DNA of 64,000 nucleotides from QKMZ01 sp012965515 (GTDB taxonomy: Bacteria > Cyanobacteriota > Vampirovibrionia > Obscuribacterales > Obscuribacteraceae). The DNA is taken from positions 682,001 through 746,000 of the forward strand of contig CALFMP010000037.1 in assembly GCA_937879965.1 (NCBI GenBank). Direction: 5' to 3'. Position 1 is the stretch's first letter. Each line of letters begins with the position of its first letter. The notes below the pieces were generated by a model. It worked only from the letters and a program-made list of their open reading frames with translations, did not search any database and was not told the origin of the DNA. This document shows, piece by piece, positions 1 through 8,702 of this stretch. The translations under genes and the position numbers were made by a program.

Positions 1-192
1 AGCAACGTCTTCTCCCTTTACGTACTTGTCCGTAACGAGACGACCGATCTCTAGAAGCTTGCCAGTCTTTTTCTTTTCCAACTCACGAATCTGGTTCTGC
101 AAGTTGAAGCTCTGCATCATTTCCTGACCGCGAGCCTGCACTCGGCTGACTTCTTTGCCAATCCCCTGGACAACGTCATCTAATAGTCCCAT
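1..192 (-). CDS. N-terminal part of a small coiled-coil protein, cut by the window edge
   Basis: The frame is open from an ATG at 192 to the first base of the window, giving 64 residues that start MGLLDDVVQGIGKEVSR. A good ribosome binding site (GGAGAAG) lies six bases upstream. The visible part is polar and helical (QNQIRELEKKKTGKLLEIG) and looks like a short coiled coil. The carboxy-terminal part lies outside the window, so a zinc-ribbon or other domain there cannot be judged. No function is proposed. The start is well supported by the Shine-Dalgarno sequence and by absence of any competing frame. Confidence 0.7.
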   Translation of the reverse strand, partial: MGLLDDVVQGIGKEVSRVQARGQEMMQSFNLQNQIRELEKKKTGKLLEIGRLVTDKYVKGEDVA

Positions 193-501
193 TCGTCTTC
201 TCCTTAGAAAACTGCCGGCTCTTCAGTCCTGCTTTCTACTTCCTACAAAACCCGATCATAGACTTCATGCCCGCAAGATAGACTTAAACGACAATCGATC
301 ACTCATCTTTATAGGTTTCTTCAGCTTTATAACTAGTTTTATAACCGACTCAAACCATCCCCGCCTCAGGACTTTCCCTAGACAAATACTTCCCGCGTGA
401 CTGAAATCCGCCGCGGTAGAAACTGCAGGAGGGGCGACGCCAGGCGTCGAGCGTACATTATTTGGGTGCCGGGTTTCCGCAGTCTGTCGTCCGTCAAGCG
501 G
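193..501. other. Intergenic region with one short GC-rich palindrome
   Basis: No open frame here has a ribosome binding site or protein-like composition. It is the region upstream of the leftmost gene and downstream of the diguanylate cyclase gene. The only structure noticed is a palindrome at 435-449, listed separately. Confidence 0.5.
435..449. repeat. Short palindrome of the dispersed GGGGCG family
   Basis: CGACGCC at 435-441 and GGCGTCG at 443-449 form a 7-bp inverted repeat with a one-base loop, preceded by AGGGG. The same style of element (GGGGCG plus a GC-rich hairpin) occurs near 41287, 51088, 54547 and 63072. Confidence 0.5.
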
Positions 502-2247
502 CTAGTGAGTGTCGACTAGCTTCTTAGTTGAAGTTTTTTTTTCAGGCGGCAGTGGAGCTTTCGGCTCTGAATGTCCATTGCCTTTCGTATCAGCCGGTGC
601 ATCATTGCCATGCGCACCAGATTCGATGATATCGCTCATCTTGTCTGTGAAGTGGGTAAGATGCGTGCTGTCGTCTTTGTTGGCGACATGAACGCGATTG
701 CGGCCGCTCTGTTTGGCTGCATATAGCGCAGTGTCGGCTTTCTGGAACAGCAAATCAGGATCGTCTGCATGACTTGGATAGCTGGCAACACCGATTGAAG
801 CAGAGATGGTGCCGGGCCCCTCAACGTGTACTTCGTTGATCTTACGGCGGATTCGCTCCGCGAGCTGCTCTGCCATATCGAGTTCGGTATTTGGAAGGAG
901 AAGGCAAAACTCCTCACCACCATATCTTGCTGCTACGTCGCTGACACGAGATGACTGTTTGAGGAGCTTTCCGATACTTGCGATAGCATCATCGCCGGCT
1001 TTGTGACCGTAAGTGTCGTTGATTTTCTTCAAGAAATCCAAGTCGATGATAACCAGAGACAGCGGCTCGTTATAACGTCTGGCGCGTTCGAATTCTCTGC
1101 TGAATGATTCATTGAAACTGCGACGATTAGCGACACCTGTCAAACCATCAGTCACCGCTTGTCTGGCGATTTCTTGGTGAAGCTCAGCATTTTCAATTGC
1201 CACAGAGAGGTTGTCCGCTAAAGATCCGATAGTAGAGATGTCGTCTATACTCCAGTCGCGCGGTTCAGTGCAATCTTGCAAGAACAAACAACCTAAGACG
1301 CGTTCACGCATGATCAGAGGGACTATAAGAGCGGAACGAATGCCGATCTTCTTGAGGAACTCTCGATCGTAAGAGATATGGGTGTCAGTGTCCGGATCTC
1401 CGAAATCTTGCGGAGCAGTCTTGCTGAGCGCCTGGTGGGCGAACTCAAAACCAGCCTCCGAGAAGAACAATTCTTTGATCGACTTTACGTTTTCTGTACG
1501 AAACTCGCTTACTTCCAGCCCTTTCAGATCCATGGAGCGAAGCACAATGCACCGGTTGAGAGCGAACTCCTCTCCAATCTTCTCAACTGTTGTGTCGAGC
1601 ACCTTTTGGATGTCCATCGAACTGCGAACAAGGTTGGAAATCAGGTAAACAAGCCGTTCGCGTTCGACGTTCTTGGTGCGAATACTGTCGCGAATCGTCA
1701 CATCGTGAATGAGTTTCATGGTCTGCTCTTCGAGCATGCCGGTCTTCTTCTCAATCTCTTCGTAACTGGAACGCAAGCGTCCATTCTCGCGGCTCAGTTC
1801 GGTCGTCGTCCAAGCATTGTGCAAAGCAAGAGCAAGGGGCAGCTCAGCAAATGCCGGGGCAATCTCATCCATCTTCACGGTCGGTGCAGCCAAAAGCAGG
1901 CAGGCGACCAATTCACCGTCCTTGCGCACCTGGTGGCAATAAACAGGCAGCATTCCAGCCGCTAACTCGATTCCAAGGTCGCCGAAATTGACCTCAAAAG
2001 TGTCCGTATCCGTTTCTTTGTAATCTTCGCAAAAGGGTTCACCGACCACGCTCAAGTCTTTCTTGTGCTCGCCAAACCAGTACCGGTCGCTCAAAGCTTC
2101 CATATCCGGGTCGTACAGCACAACGCCGACGGCTTTCGCGCCAACCAACTCGTTGGCAATCGTGGCGACAACGCCTGATAATTCCTCCAAGTCCAGAACG
2201 GACAGGAGGCGAATCTGTTGCAGATAGCTCTCTTTGGCTGACGACAT
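502..2247 (-). CDS. Diguanylate cyclase with two GAF-like sensor domains
   Basis: 581 residues. The carboxy-terminal GGDEF domain (about residues 365-525) should make c-di-GMP from two GTP. Its active-site loop is GGEEF (443-447), and an RVSD motif five residues before it (434-437) matches the RxxD inhibitory product-binding site, so both activity and feedback inhibition look intact. Residues 1-150 and 200-355 resemble GAF sensor folds, separated by a coiled-coil stretch (about 150-190). A low-complexity charged tail of about 55 residues follows the cyclase. There is no membrane segment, so the protein is probably cytosolic. AAAGGGG lies about 11 bases before the ATG. The ligand sensed by the GAF domains cannot be read from the sequence. 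Confidence 0.92.
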   Translation of the reverse strand: MSSAKESYLQQIRLLSVLDLEELSGVVATIANELVGAKAVGVVLYDPDMEALSDRYWFGEHKKDLSVVGEPFCEDYKETDTDTFEVNFGDLGIELAAGMLPVYCHQVRKDGELVACLLLAAPTVKMDEIAPAFAELPLALALHNAWTTTELSRENGRLRSSYEEIEKKTGMLEEQTMKLIHDVTIRDSIRTKNVERERLVYLISNLVRSSMDIQKVLDTTVEKIGEEFALNRCIVLRSMDLKGLEVSEFRTENVKSIKELFFSEAGFEFAHQALSKTAPQDFGDPDTDTHISYDREFLKKIGIRSALIVPLIMRERVLGCLFLQDCTEPRDWSIDDISTIGSLADNLSVAIENAELHQEIARQAVTDGLTGVANRRSFNESFSREFERARRYNEPLSLVIIDLDFLKKINDTYGHKAGDDAIASIGKLLKQSSRVSDVAARYGGEEFCLLLPNTELDMAEQLAERIRRKINEVHVEGPGTISASIGVASYPSHADDPDLLFQKADTALYAAKQSGRNRVHVANKDDSTHLTHFTDKMSDIIESGAHGNDAPADTKGNGHSEPKAPLPPEKKTSTKKLVDTH

Positions 2248-2511
2248 AGAATCAATGTGCCCCTTTGGATTCTAAAGCAATCCCATTACAATCTCTGAGC
2301 GGATTTCAGGCGAAACGGCGGCATTTAATCTAAGCGTATAACAGGACAGGCGCGGACGCTCGGGCGGTCGGCGGGTCAAGTGTCTCCACCTGCCCAGATT
2401 CTCTCGCCGAATCTAACCCGCGTGCGCGTCTATCCTAAACCTCAGTGCAGCGCTCGAATCTTCCAGCTACAATTACCCAGTAAGTGCAATTCGCCCAGGA
2501 GATGAAAAGCA

Positions 2512-2937
2512 ATGCCCGTCATCAATACAGGCAAATTCGGGGGTAAAGGCGGCGGTAGTAATACCGACGGGCTGGAACGGATTATGGCAGGTCTCTGCTA
2601 TCTGACCCTCGGGCTAGCCGGGCTCATCTACACCATCATTCAGGGGCGCTACGCGCGGACGACATTCTTCCGCTTTCACTTCCTGCAGAGCATTCTGCTG
2701 GCGATTATGGGCATCCTGATCAATATGACCGCGGGCATTTTTGCCAACGTGGTCGGAGGCATGCTTCAACTGATCCCCGGAGCTTCCGTGGAAATGATTG
2801 CTTGGCTGCCCACAGCTATTGGTTGGGTCGTGCAAATTGGATACCTGCTCCTGCTTTATGGACTGGTGTTTTCTCTGATGGGCAAAGAGGCAGAAATTCC
2901 GATCGTGTCGAAGATCGTTCGGCAGCAATTGCGCTAG
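2512..2937 (+). CDS. Small Tic20/DUF4870-like integral membrane protein
   Basis: 141 residues with a glycine-rich amino terminus (residues 8-17) and then three or four hydrophobic helices (about 24-46, 58-82, 100-125). The sequence RFHFLQSILLAI after the first helix resembles the conserved RFHa(AS)QAL-type segment of the Tic20/DUF4870 family, widespread in cyanobacteria and relatives. AGGAG lies 10 bases upstream of the ATG. In plastids Tic20 is part of the protein import channel, but the bacterial relatives have no established role, so no function is claimed. It stands alone, transcribed away from the diguanylate cyclase gene. Confidence 0.75.
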   Translation: MPVINTGKFGGKGGGSNTDGLERIMAGLCYLTLGLAGLIYTIIQGRYARTTFFRFHFLQSILLAIMGILINMTAGIFANVVGGMLQLIPGASVEMIAWLPTAIGWVVQIGYLLLLYGLVFSLMGKEAEIPIVSKIVRQQLR

Positions 2938-3318
2938 CCTTTCGAAACATTTTCTTGCTGCCACGCAAAAGCTAATTCGCGTTTTACTCGGCGCTAAGCA
3001 ACCAGTGTATTCATGCAGCATTCTTCCTGCATTTCAGTACAAGAGCTGTACTGGGGAGCAAACATAATTTTTCAACACAGAAAGCGAACGACACCAAATA
3101 CGGTGACTAGAGACACTTCCCTGCCTGGAAGATAAAGCGGCAAGTTAAGCTGCCGCAGCCATGCACAAAGATCCAACGAATGCTCACCATAAAGGGTTGT
3201 ATTTCGATACCGCATCTTCTTCACAAATGCCACGGAAGATGCCACCAGCAGCAGTACTACCGGGACGACGATTCTTCCAATTCGAAATGCGAAGCAGCAG
3301 CTGAACCAAGGTCTAAAG
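2938..3318. other. Intergenic region, no supported gene
   Basis: Between the ends of the convergent Tic20-like and glycerophosphodiesterase genes. A 47-codon frame at 3161-3304 is open but has no ribosome binding site, so I do not call it. No convincing terminator hairpin was found. Confidence 0.4.
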
Positions 3319-4092
3319 CTAACTTGACAGCGCCTTGCGCCTTTCTAGAAAAGCCTTATAGACAAGCGGATCGTCCGTGATCACTCCATCCAATTCCCAG
3401 TCCAGAGCCATTGCCCATTCGCGCGGTGTGTTTATTGTCCACGCATTTACTTTCAAGCCGGCGGCATGAGCTTCTTCCACAGCTTCCTTGCGAAGAGAAC
3501 CAAAACAAGGGTGCCAGTAATCAGCACCAATCTGTTTTGCCAAATCAACAACATTCACAAAGAGTGCATCTGCAAGAAGTGCGATGGACAGCCCGGATTC
3601 CTTCTCCTTCAGGCTATACATGAGCCTGTGGTCGAAAGAACTGACAATGATCTTGTCTCGGTGTGGATAGTCGGATAACAGGTCGATCAAGTCGTCTTCG
3701 ATACCCGGATACTCGATCGGAGTGTTCTTCAGCTCGACGTTGACGAACGCTCGACCATCTACTAAATCGAGAACGTCTTTCAGAAGTGGAATCTTTTCGC
3801 CCTTGAAATTCACCCTGCCGACGTCTTCATACTCGTCATGCCAAAAGCTACCGGCGTCCAGCCTTTTCAGCTCATCGTAGGTGATTTGCTCCACCAGTCC
3901 GACACCATTGGTGGTGCGATTCACAAGCTCATCGTGAATGACTACAAGTTCACCGGAGGCACAACGCTGTACATCCAACTCCAAGCCCTCGACGCCTATA
4001 TCGAGGCTCATCTTAAAGGCTACAAGAGTATTCTCAGGCGCCCAATGACGCCCGCCTCGGTGCGAAATGTTTGCCGGTTGCGGTTTTGCCAA
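3319..4092 (-). CDS. Glycerophosphodiester phosphodiesterase
   Basis: 257 residues, the usual length of a cytosolic GDPD enzyme. It hydrolyses glycerophosphodiesters from phospholipid turnover to glycerol-3-phosphate and an alcohol. The signature elements are present in order: ISHRGG near residue 10, APENT, ELDVQ and VIHDE, which supply the catalytic histidines and the acidic metal ligands, and VNVELKN further on. There is no signal peptide, so it resembles the cytoplasmic UgpQ type rather than periplasmic GlpQ. Its start is two bases after the stop of the upstream gene (4095-4628), so the two are almost certainly one operon. No transporter gene is nearby. Confidence 0.93.
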   Translation of the reverse strand: MAKPQPANISHRGGRHWAPENTLVAFKMSLDIGVEGLELDVQRCASGELVVIHDELVNRTTNGVGLVEQITYDELKRLDAGSFWHDEYEDVGRVNFKGEKIPLLKDVLDLVDGRAFVNVELKNTPIEYPGIEDDLIDLLSDYPHRDKIIVSSFDHRLMYSLKEKESGLSIALLADALFVNVVDLAKQIGADYWHPCFGSLRKEAVEEAHAAGLKVNAWTINTPREWAMALDWELDGVITDDPLVYKAFLERRKALSS

Positions 4093-4094
4093 AT

Positions 4095-4628
4095 CTAAAT
4101 CTCAACAACCTTCTGTGGTCGCAGAAGACCAAGTTTGACCGTAACAATGAGGTTGGGCGGGCTGACCAGGATCTTCTCCAATGGCAGCTCTACGCCGTGC
4201 TCAACAGCAACGAGTCCGACGATATCATTGAGCAGCAAATTGCCTTTGTCGTGGGAAACTTTGAAGGCGATTTTCTCCTTCTGCTTGATTAGATACTGAC
4301 CCCATTTTTCAACGGCAGGATGCTCGTTGATTATGTTGATGACGTCAGACTTGCGGGCAATCTCATGGACATGCGATGCCAGCACACGAATAAGTCCCGG
4401 AATCTTCTCAGTGTCACCAAATGCACCAAGCAAGACACGATTGACGATAAGACCGGGCAGCGACGAATCCTCTGGATGGTCGTGCAAGAAATTGATTACA
4501 CCTGAAAATGGATCGCTGGCTTTGTTGAGGAATTTTTTGGCTGCATCAATCAGCTCTTGTTCCTTGCCTAAAAGTTTTTGCGCAATAGGCCCGATAGCCG
4601 ATTCGTCGCGACAACAATTACAGCTCAA
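4095..4628 (-). CDS. Hypothetical cytosolic protein, TTG start
   Basis: 177 residues, not recognised. The amino terminus has a cysteine cluster (CNCC, residues 3-6) that might bind metal. The rest is a mixed alpha/beta sequence ending with LGLLRPQKVVEI, without signal peptide or membrane helices. The start is a TTG with AGAGGT about seven bases upstream; no ATG fits. It lies directly upstream of the glycerophosphodiesterase gene with a two-base gap, which suggests co-translation but does not reveal a function. Confidence 0.7.
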   Translation of the reverse strand: MSCNCCRDESAIGPIAQKLLGKEQELIDAAKKFLNKASDPFSGVINFLHDHPEDSSLPGLIVNRVLLGAFGDTEKIPGLIRVLASHVHEIARKSDVINIINEHPAVEKWGQYLIKQKEKIAFKVSHDKGNLLLNDIVGLVAVEHGVELPLEKILVSPPNLIVTVKLGLLRPQKVVEI

Positions 4629-5010
4629 TGAGATTACCTCTAGAAAGATGCTATTGAGTTCAAGATTCCCAATAATCGGAACTTGTCACTCGTTATGACA
4701 GGGAAAAAACACATTTTAGGAACCCAGAGGGTTTATTTATTATGCGTCGCTCACATTCTATCGCCTCAAAACCCAATCGGGTGAGGCAAATGACTGTTCG
4801 ATCGAGAACGTGAAGGCCTCACGAGCCCCGCATTAACAATTGCTAATACAACAAGTCGACAATTGTTAGACACTGACTTTTCTGATTGGTCAAAAGCCTA
4901 GCCAGGCCGCCCTTTCACCCCTGAAAAACTGAATCGTTATCGATTTAGTTTTGTGCTGGTTCTCAACAGACCAAATTTTCGTCGCCCACTTTCAACTAAA
5001 TAGGTACGAG
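4629..5010. other. Divergent intergenic region with two dyads
   Basis: This separates the minus-strand 177-residue gene from kdsB and should carry promoters for both. It contains a hairpin at 4763-4787 (GCCTCA, then CCC, loop, GGGTGAGGC) and a spaced inverted repeat at 4834-4868 listed separately. No open frame with a ribosome binding site is seen. Confidence 0.45.
4834..4868. promoter_or_regulatory. Candidate operator: spaced inverted repeat
   Basis: TAACAATTG (4834-4842) and CAATTGTTA (4860-4868) are perfect reverse complements separated by 17 bases, about 145 bp upstream of the kdsB start. The arms are AT-rich, unlike a terminator, and the spacing could suit a dimeric regulator. No binding protein can be named. 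Confidence 0.3.
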
Positions 5011-5772
5011 ATGAGTTCAAGCGATAAGCGCCAAATTGCAGCCATTATTCCAGCGCGCTACCAGGCCAGTCGTTTTCCTGGTAAGCCATTGGTGAAGATT
5101 GCCGGCAAGACAATGATTGAGCGAGTTCACGAGCAAGTGAAGAAAGTGCGCGGGCTCGACAGAGTGATTGTGGCGACCGATGACGACCGCATCAAAGCTG
5201 AAGTTGAGCGTTTTGGTGGCGAATATGTAATGACTCGCAACGATCATCCGACAGGAACGGACAGATTGGCAGAAGTCGCTGAAAAACATCCGGAGATCGG
5301 TGTGATCGTCAATGTGCAAGGCGATGAGCCGTTGATTGATCCCCAGCACGTTGAACAAGCCTTGGCACCATTCCTCAAAGACAAGGACCTGCAAATGGGG
5401 ACCCTTGCCTGGAACATCAAAGTTGAGGACGAAGCGCTTAGCCACAACGTAGTAAAAGTCGTTGTCGACAAAAACGATTTCGCGCTGTACTTTTCGCGGC
5501 TGCCAATCCCCTTTTACAGAGACGAACGTAGTTTTACCGAACGCAAGTATCTGGGGCACGTCGGGCTTTACGTTTACAGCCGTGAATGCCTCTTGAAAAT
5601 TGCCGCTTTAGAGCCGACTCCACTGGAGACAAGCGAGACTCTAGAGCAGCTTCGAGCACTTGAAAACGGCATACCGATCAAAGTGTCCTATATCGACAGC
5701 CGCTCCCTTGCTGTAGATCTGCCGGAAGACGTAGAAAAAGTCGAGCGGGCGCTGAAGGTTTTGCGCACTTAA
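5011..5772 (+). CDS. kdsB: 3-deoxy-manno-octulosonate cytidylyltransferase (CMP-KDO synthetase)
   Basis: 253 residues from the chosen ATG, the standard length of KdsB. It activates KDO with CTP to CMP-KDO for the inner core of lipopolysaccharide, so this organism should have an LPS-bearing outer membrane. Family motifs are IPARYQASRFPGKPL near the amino terminus (nucleotide-binding loop), ATDD, and NVQGDEPLID (metal and sugar site). The frame stays open upstream to 4951, but the first 20 residues of that version match nothing in the family, and AGGT lies just before the ATG at 5011. No other KDO genes adjoin it in this window. Confidence 0.95.
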   Translation: MSSSDKRQIAAIIPARYQASRFPGKPLVKIAGKTMIERVHEQVKKVRGLDRVIVATDDDRIKAEVERFGGEYVMTRNDHPTGTDRLAEVAEKHPEIGVIVNVQGDEPLIDPQHVEQALAPFLKDKDLQMGTLAWNIKVEDEALSHNVVKVVVDKNDFALYFSRLPIPFYRDERSFTERKYLGHVGLYVYSRECLLKIAALEPTPLETSETLEQLRALENGIPIKVSYIDSRSLAVDLPEDVEKVERALKVLRT

Positions 5773-5862
5773 GGCAACCACTGTAGAATCTCTCCTAGAA
5801 TGCATTCTTTGGAACTGTTGAAACCTTTAGCCAAGCCCACCTTATTCAGGTCACTAACAGAT

Positions 5863-6693
5863 ATGTTCAATCGCCGTTCTCAATCAAGTCTCTTAGTTGC
5901 TGCCATCGCCATGGTGGCGGTCACGCAAGTAGTACCGCCGGCACACGCGGCTCGCAATGATTCGAGAGCGCCGCGCTACGCACCGGCCATCGCTCCGTCG
6001 CGTCTCGGTCCTGGCAAATCGATGGAGCCGAAAAACCTTCCGGAATTTGCAGAACACTCATATTCACAAACTGAAGGTACTCGCATCGGTTCTGACGACG
6101 GTCCAAGCACCGCCCTCAAAATAGGCGCCGAATCTACCACGTTGCCGACCACAACCAGACTGAAGCTGGTTCTGGAAAGCGCAGTTGATGCCAAAGAAAG
6201 CAAGCCAGGCGATATTTTTGAAGCACACGTCAAAGATGATCTTGCAGTCGGTACGCAGCTACTATTGCCCAGAGGCAGCCTAGTACGAGGACGCGTCGTT
6301 GAAGTAGCAAAACCGCGTTTGATCAGCAGGGCCGCAAAAATTGGCCTTAAGCTCGAACAGATCGTCACTCCCACCGGCGAAGTTATTCCACTTGATGCTG
6401 CATTGGAATTCAAAAAAGGAACAAGCAACGACAAAGGACAACTCGATCCAGGCACCAGTTTTGGTACCAGAGTTTCAGGCAGCGTGAAATCAGTTGCTGG
6501 TATCAATGCAGACGGATCGCGCAACGGTGCACTGATGGCAGCGAACATCGCGACCCTCGGCGCTCCGGCAGCAGCCACGCTGATCGGCAGTTCGGCGGTT
6601 GCACTGTTCCGCTCCGGTGACAATGTCAGCTTGAGTCCCGGACAAGAGCTGGAAGTACTGCTCACCCAAGATCTTGGACTGCAGGTAAATTGA
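5863..6693 (+). CDS. Exported protein of unknown function with a beta-rich C-terminal domain
   Basis: 276 residues from the ATG at 5863. A classical signal peptide follows (MFNRRSQSSLLVAAIAMV, ending with a PAHA-A cleavage site). About 75 polar residues come next and then a beta-rich domain (roughly residues 100-270) containing LLPRGSLVRGRVVEV and TPTGEVIPLDAAL. That pattern recalls the TrbI/VirB10-like surface fold, but the similarity is remembered, not tested. The frame is open to an ATG at 5800 that would bury the signal peptide 21 residues in, so 5863 is preferred. The next gene starts 13 bases downstream, so they are probably co-transcribed. Confidence 0.75.
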   Translation: MFNRRSQSSLLVAAIAMVAVTQVVPPAHAARNDSRAPRYAPAIAPSRLGPGKSMEPKNLPEFAEHSYSQTEGTRIGSDDGPSTALKIGAESTTLPTTTRLKLVLESAVDAKESKPGDIFEAHVKDDLAVGTQLLLPRGSLVRGRVVEVAKPRLISRAAKIGLKLEQIVTPTGEVIPLDAALEFKKGTSNDKGQLDPGTSFGTRVSGSVKSVAGINADGSRNGALMAANIATLGAPAAATLIGSSAVALFRSGDNVSLSPGQELEVLLTQDLGLQVN

Positions 6694-6706
6694 GCGACTC
6701 TATTAG

Positions 6707-7348
6707 ATGATTTCGATTCGCTCGATCAGTTTCGATACTTCCGATTGGATTCAGCTAGAAGCTACTGAAACTTGCGTAACCTGGCATAACGACAGGCGCG
6801 AAGTGCTTTTCCTGCACTACTTTCCTATTCGCCCGGACATTCCCTGCTCCTTGAATGACATTGCCACTTTGCGTGATTCATACAGACGCGGAGTAAATCA
6901 ATCGGGCGGAGGACTGGTTTCCGTCAACGTTGTGCGTGTCCAAGGGCTGCTCGGCACGCGCACGATATTCAAGTTTCCACAACAACCTTCAGGCATTGCA
7001 TATGTGGCATCACTGACATTTCCATTCCGCGATTTCAGTTTCGTCATCAAGCTTCAATGCCCGGAGAATGAACCAACCGGCACGCGCGAAGCAATTGTTT
7101 TCGAGCAATTGCTGAAGACCGGTGAGATTTCGCTGTCTAAAGAAACCGGCAATCCAATTGGTTGGAGCCGCGATCCTTATGAACCAAATCTGGTGGCTGG
7201 CACTCAGATGACGCTTGCAGAAGAAATCAAATACGACGAACTCTTTCCGGAGCATCCGCTGTCGCGTGCGCGCGGATTTCTCACACGCGTGGCAAACAGT
7301 ATTACCTTCACGCCGGAAGTCCTGAATTCACAAGCATTTCCGAATTGA
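6707..7348 (+). CDS. Hypothetical protein
   Basis: 213 residues, unrecognised. There is no signal peptide or membrane helix. The sequence looks like an alternating beta-strand globular protein (VLFLHYFPIRPDIPC, TRTIFKFPQQPSG, FSFVIKLQCPEN), followed by a conserved-looking GWSRDPYEPNL segment and an acidic EEIKYDELFPEHPLSRAR stretch. It lies 13 bases after the exported protein gene and has no strong ribosome binding site, so translation may be coupled. It converges on the TPR gene that follows. No function is proposed. Confidence 0.7.
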   Translation: MISIRSISFDTSDWIQLEATETCVTWHNDRREVLFLHYFPIRPDIPCSLNDIATLRDSYRRGVNQSGGGLVSVNVVRVQGLLGTRTIFKFPQQPSGIAYVASLTFPFRDFSFVIKLQCPENEPTGTREAIVFEQLLKTGEISLSKETGNPIGWSRDPYEPNLVAGTQMTLAEEIKYDELFPEHPLSRARGFLTRVANSITFTPEVLNSQAFPN

Positions 7349-7413
7349 GCGCTAGGCTCTAGCAGCAAAACTTTAGCAGCCAAACGCTAGCACAAACTGT
7401 GAGCAGGCAACCG

Positions 7414-8502
7414 TCAGCCGCTCACAGACTTGCCGCTAAAGGCACCAATGTCTTTCTTCTTCATCAAAGACTGCACGGACTTCAAGTTGCTCTCGAAGGT
7501 TCTGTTTGCAGGTTCGAGTTTAAGCGCTTTCTTGAACTCTTCTGCAGCTTCTTCCAGGTAGTTGCGCTTCTGATAGATGACGCCCAAATTGTTGTGCACC
7601 CAGGCATTTCTAGGTGCCAGCTTCAGACAGGCTTTCAGCTCACCGAGCGCTGCTTCGAGGTCTCCCTTCTCAATCAAAAGATTGGCGAGATTGTAGTGCG
7701 GGTCCACTTTATAGAAGTTGACTTCGATTGCCTTTCTGTACGATTTCTCTGCTTCATCCAACTGTCCGGCCTTCTTGAGCAGCACACCTAGATTGATGTG
7801 CGCTTCAACCATATCCGGCTTGAATCGAACAAGACGGCGATACTTGCGAATGGCTTCTTCATTGCGCTCTTGCATCTGCAATGACAAGCAACCAACGTAC
7901 ATCGCATCCCAGTAATGTGGATTTAGTGCTAGAGCCTTATTCACTTCATGCAAACAAGCTTTGTACTGTTTTTGCGCAAGCAATTCTTTTGCGTGAAGGT
8001 AATGTCTGCGCGGGTCTCCAGCGCCTTCCTCCTTCCTTTGCTCCGGCAACTCAAGTTCTTTGTTCTCTTCCAAGACCGACCGATCTACCTTTTCGCCAGG
8101 TAATCTGCGTCCGCGTTCTTCACTGTCGTGATGCTCTTCTTCCGCCAGAGATTCATCTTCTGGCTCAGATTCGGACATCTCTTCTTTGCTGTCCGATGTA
8201 CTTTCTTTCGACGGCTTGCTTGGAGGAGCTTTGCTAGTTTTTTCAGTCTCGGGTTCGTCGCCTTCCGTAACGTCAGGCGCCGTTTTTGAGCTGGATTCGT
8301 CATCGTGATCAGACCGCAATCCCGGCGGGATATAGTGCGTATCCGAATCTTCCAAACCGGGCACTTTTACAGGCGGCGCATCTTTCTTCTTCCCGAAGAA
8401 AGGCATTTTCGGCATCGGCAAAGCTTGCGCTTCCGAACCTGCCCAAAACAACATCAGCCCACAAAGGCTCAAAACGTAATGACTTGCTATTTTCCTGCTC
8501 AT
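7414..8502 (-). CDS. Exported TPR-repeat protein
   Basis: 362 residues. A signal peptide (MSRKIASHYVLSLCGLMLF, cleavage near SEAQA-LP) leads into about 110 residues rich in Ser, Glu, Asp and Lys (roughly 45-155), probably disordered. Five or so tetratricopeptide repeats follow from about residue 160 (for example AHINLGVLLKKAGQLDEA and AWVHNNLGVIYQKRNYLEEA). TPR domains bind partner proteins, so a periplasmic scaffold role is likely. The ATG at 8502 has GAAGG five bases upstream. The frame also opens at a TTG (8517), but that codon precedes the binding site and is less likely. Confidence 0.85.
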   Translation of the reverse strand: MSRKIASHYVLSLCGLMLFWAGSEAQALPMPKMPFFGKKKDAPPVKVPGLEDSDTHYIPPGLRSDHDDESSSKTAPDVTEGDEPETEKTSKAPPSKPSKESTSDSKEEMSESEPEDESLAEEEHHDSEERGRRLPGEKVDRSVLEENKELELPEQRKEEGAGDPRRHYLHAKELLAQKQYKACLHEVNKALALNPHYWDAMYVGCLSLQMQERNEEAIRKYRRLVRFKPDMVEAHINLGVLLKKAGQLDEAEKSYRKAIEVNFYKVDPHYNLANLLIEKGDLEAALGELKACLKLAPRNAWVHNNLGVIYQKRNYLEEAAEEFKKALKLEPANRTFESNLKSVQSLMKKKDIGAFSGKSVSG

Positions 8503-8702
8503 ACTGACCTTCGCCAATAAGTGAAGGGACTACTGTAGCACTCAAAAACTATATAATACGCAGTTGTTGCTGCCGGCTCGACCGGGACACGATCGCCAAA
8601 ACGCTGAGCACGGCTAGCTTTGCGGCGATGCTGCCGGAGAAGAATTACACAAAAGTTAGATACACAGCCGCTATCTGCGTTAAGACAACCCGAAGATTAC
8701 GT

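Noticed and set aside
1378..1965. Plus-strand 195-codon open frame
   Set aside because: Lies antisense within the diguanylate cyclase gene, without a ribosome binding site or protein-like motif.
3161..3304. 47-codon small open frame (MHKDPTNAHHKG...)
   Set aside because: No ribosome binding site and composition not clearly coding; kept only as a note in the gap entry.
4951..5010. Upstream extension of kdsB
   Set aside because: The extra 20 residues match nothing in the family; the downstream ATG gives the standard length.
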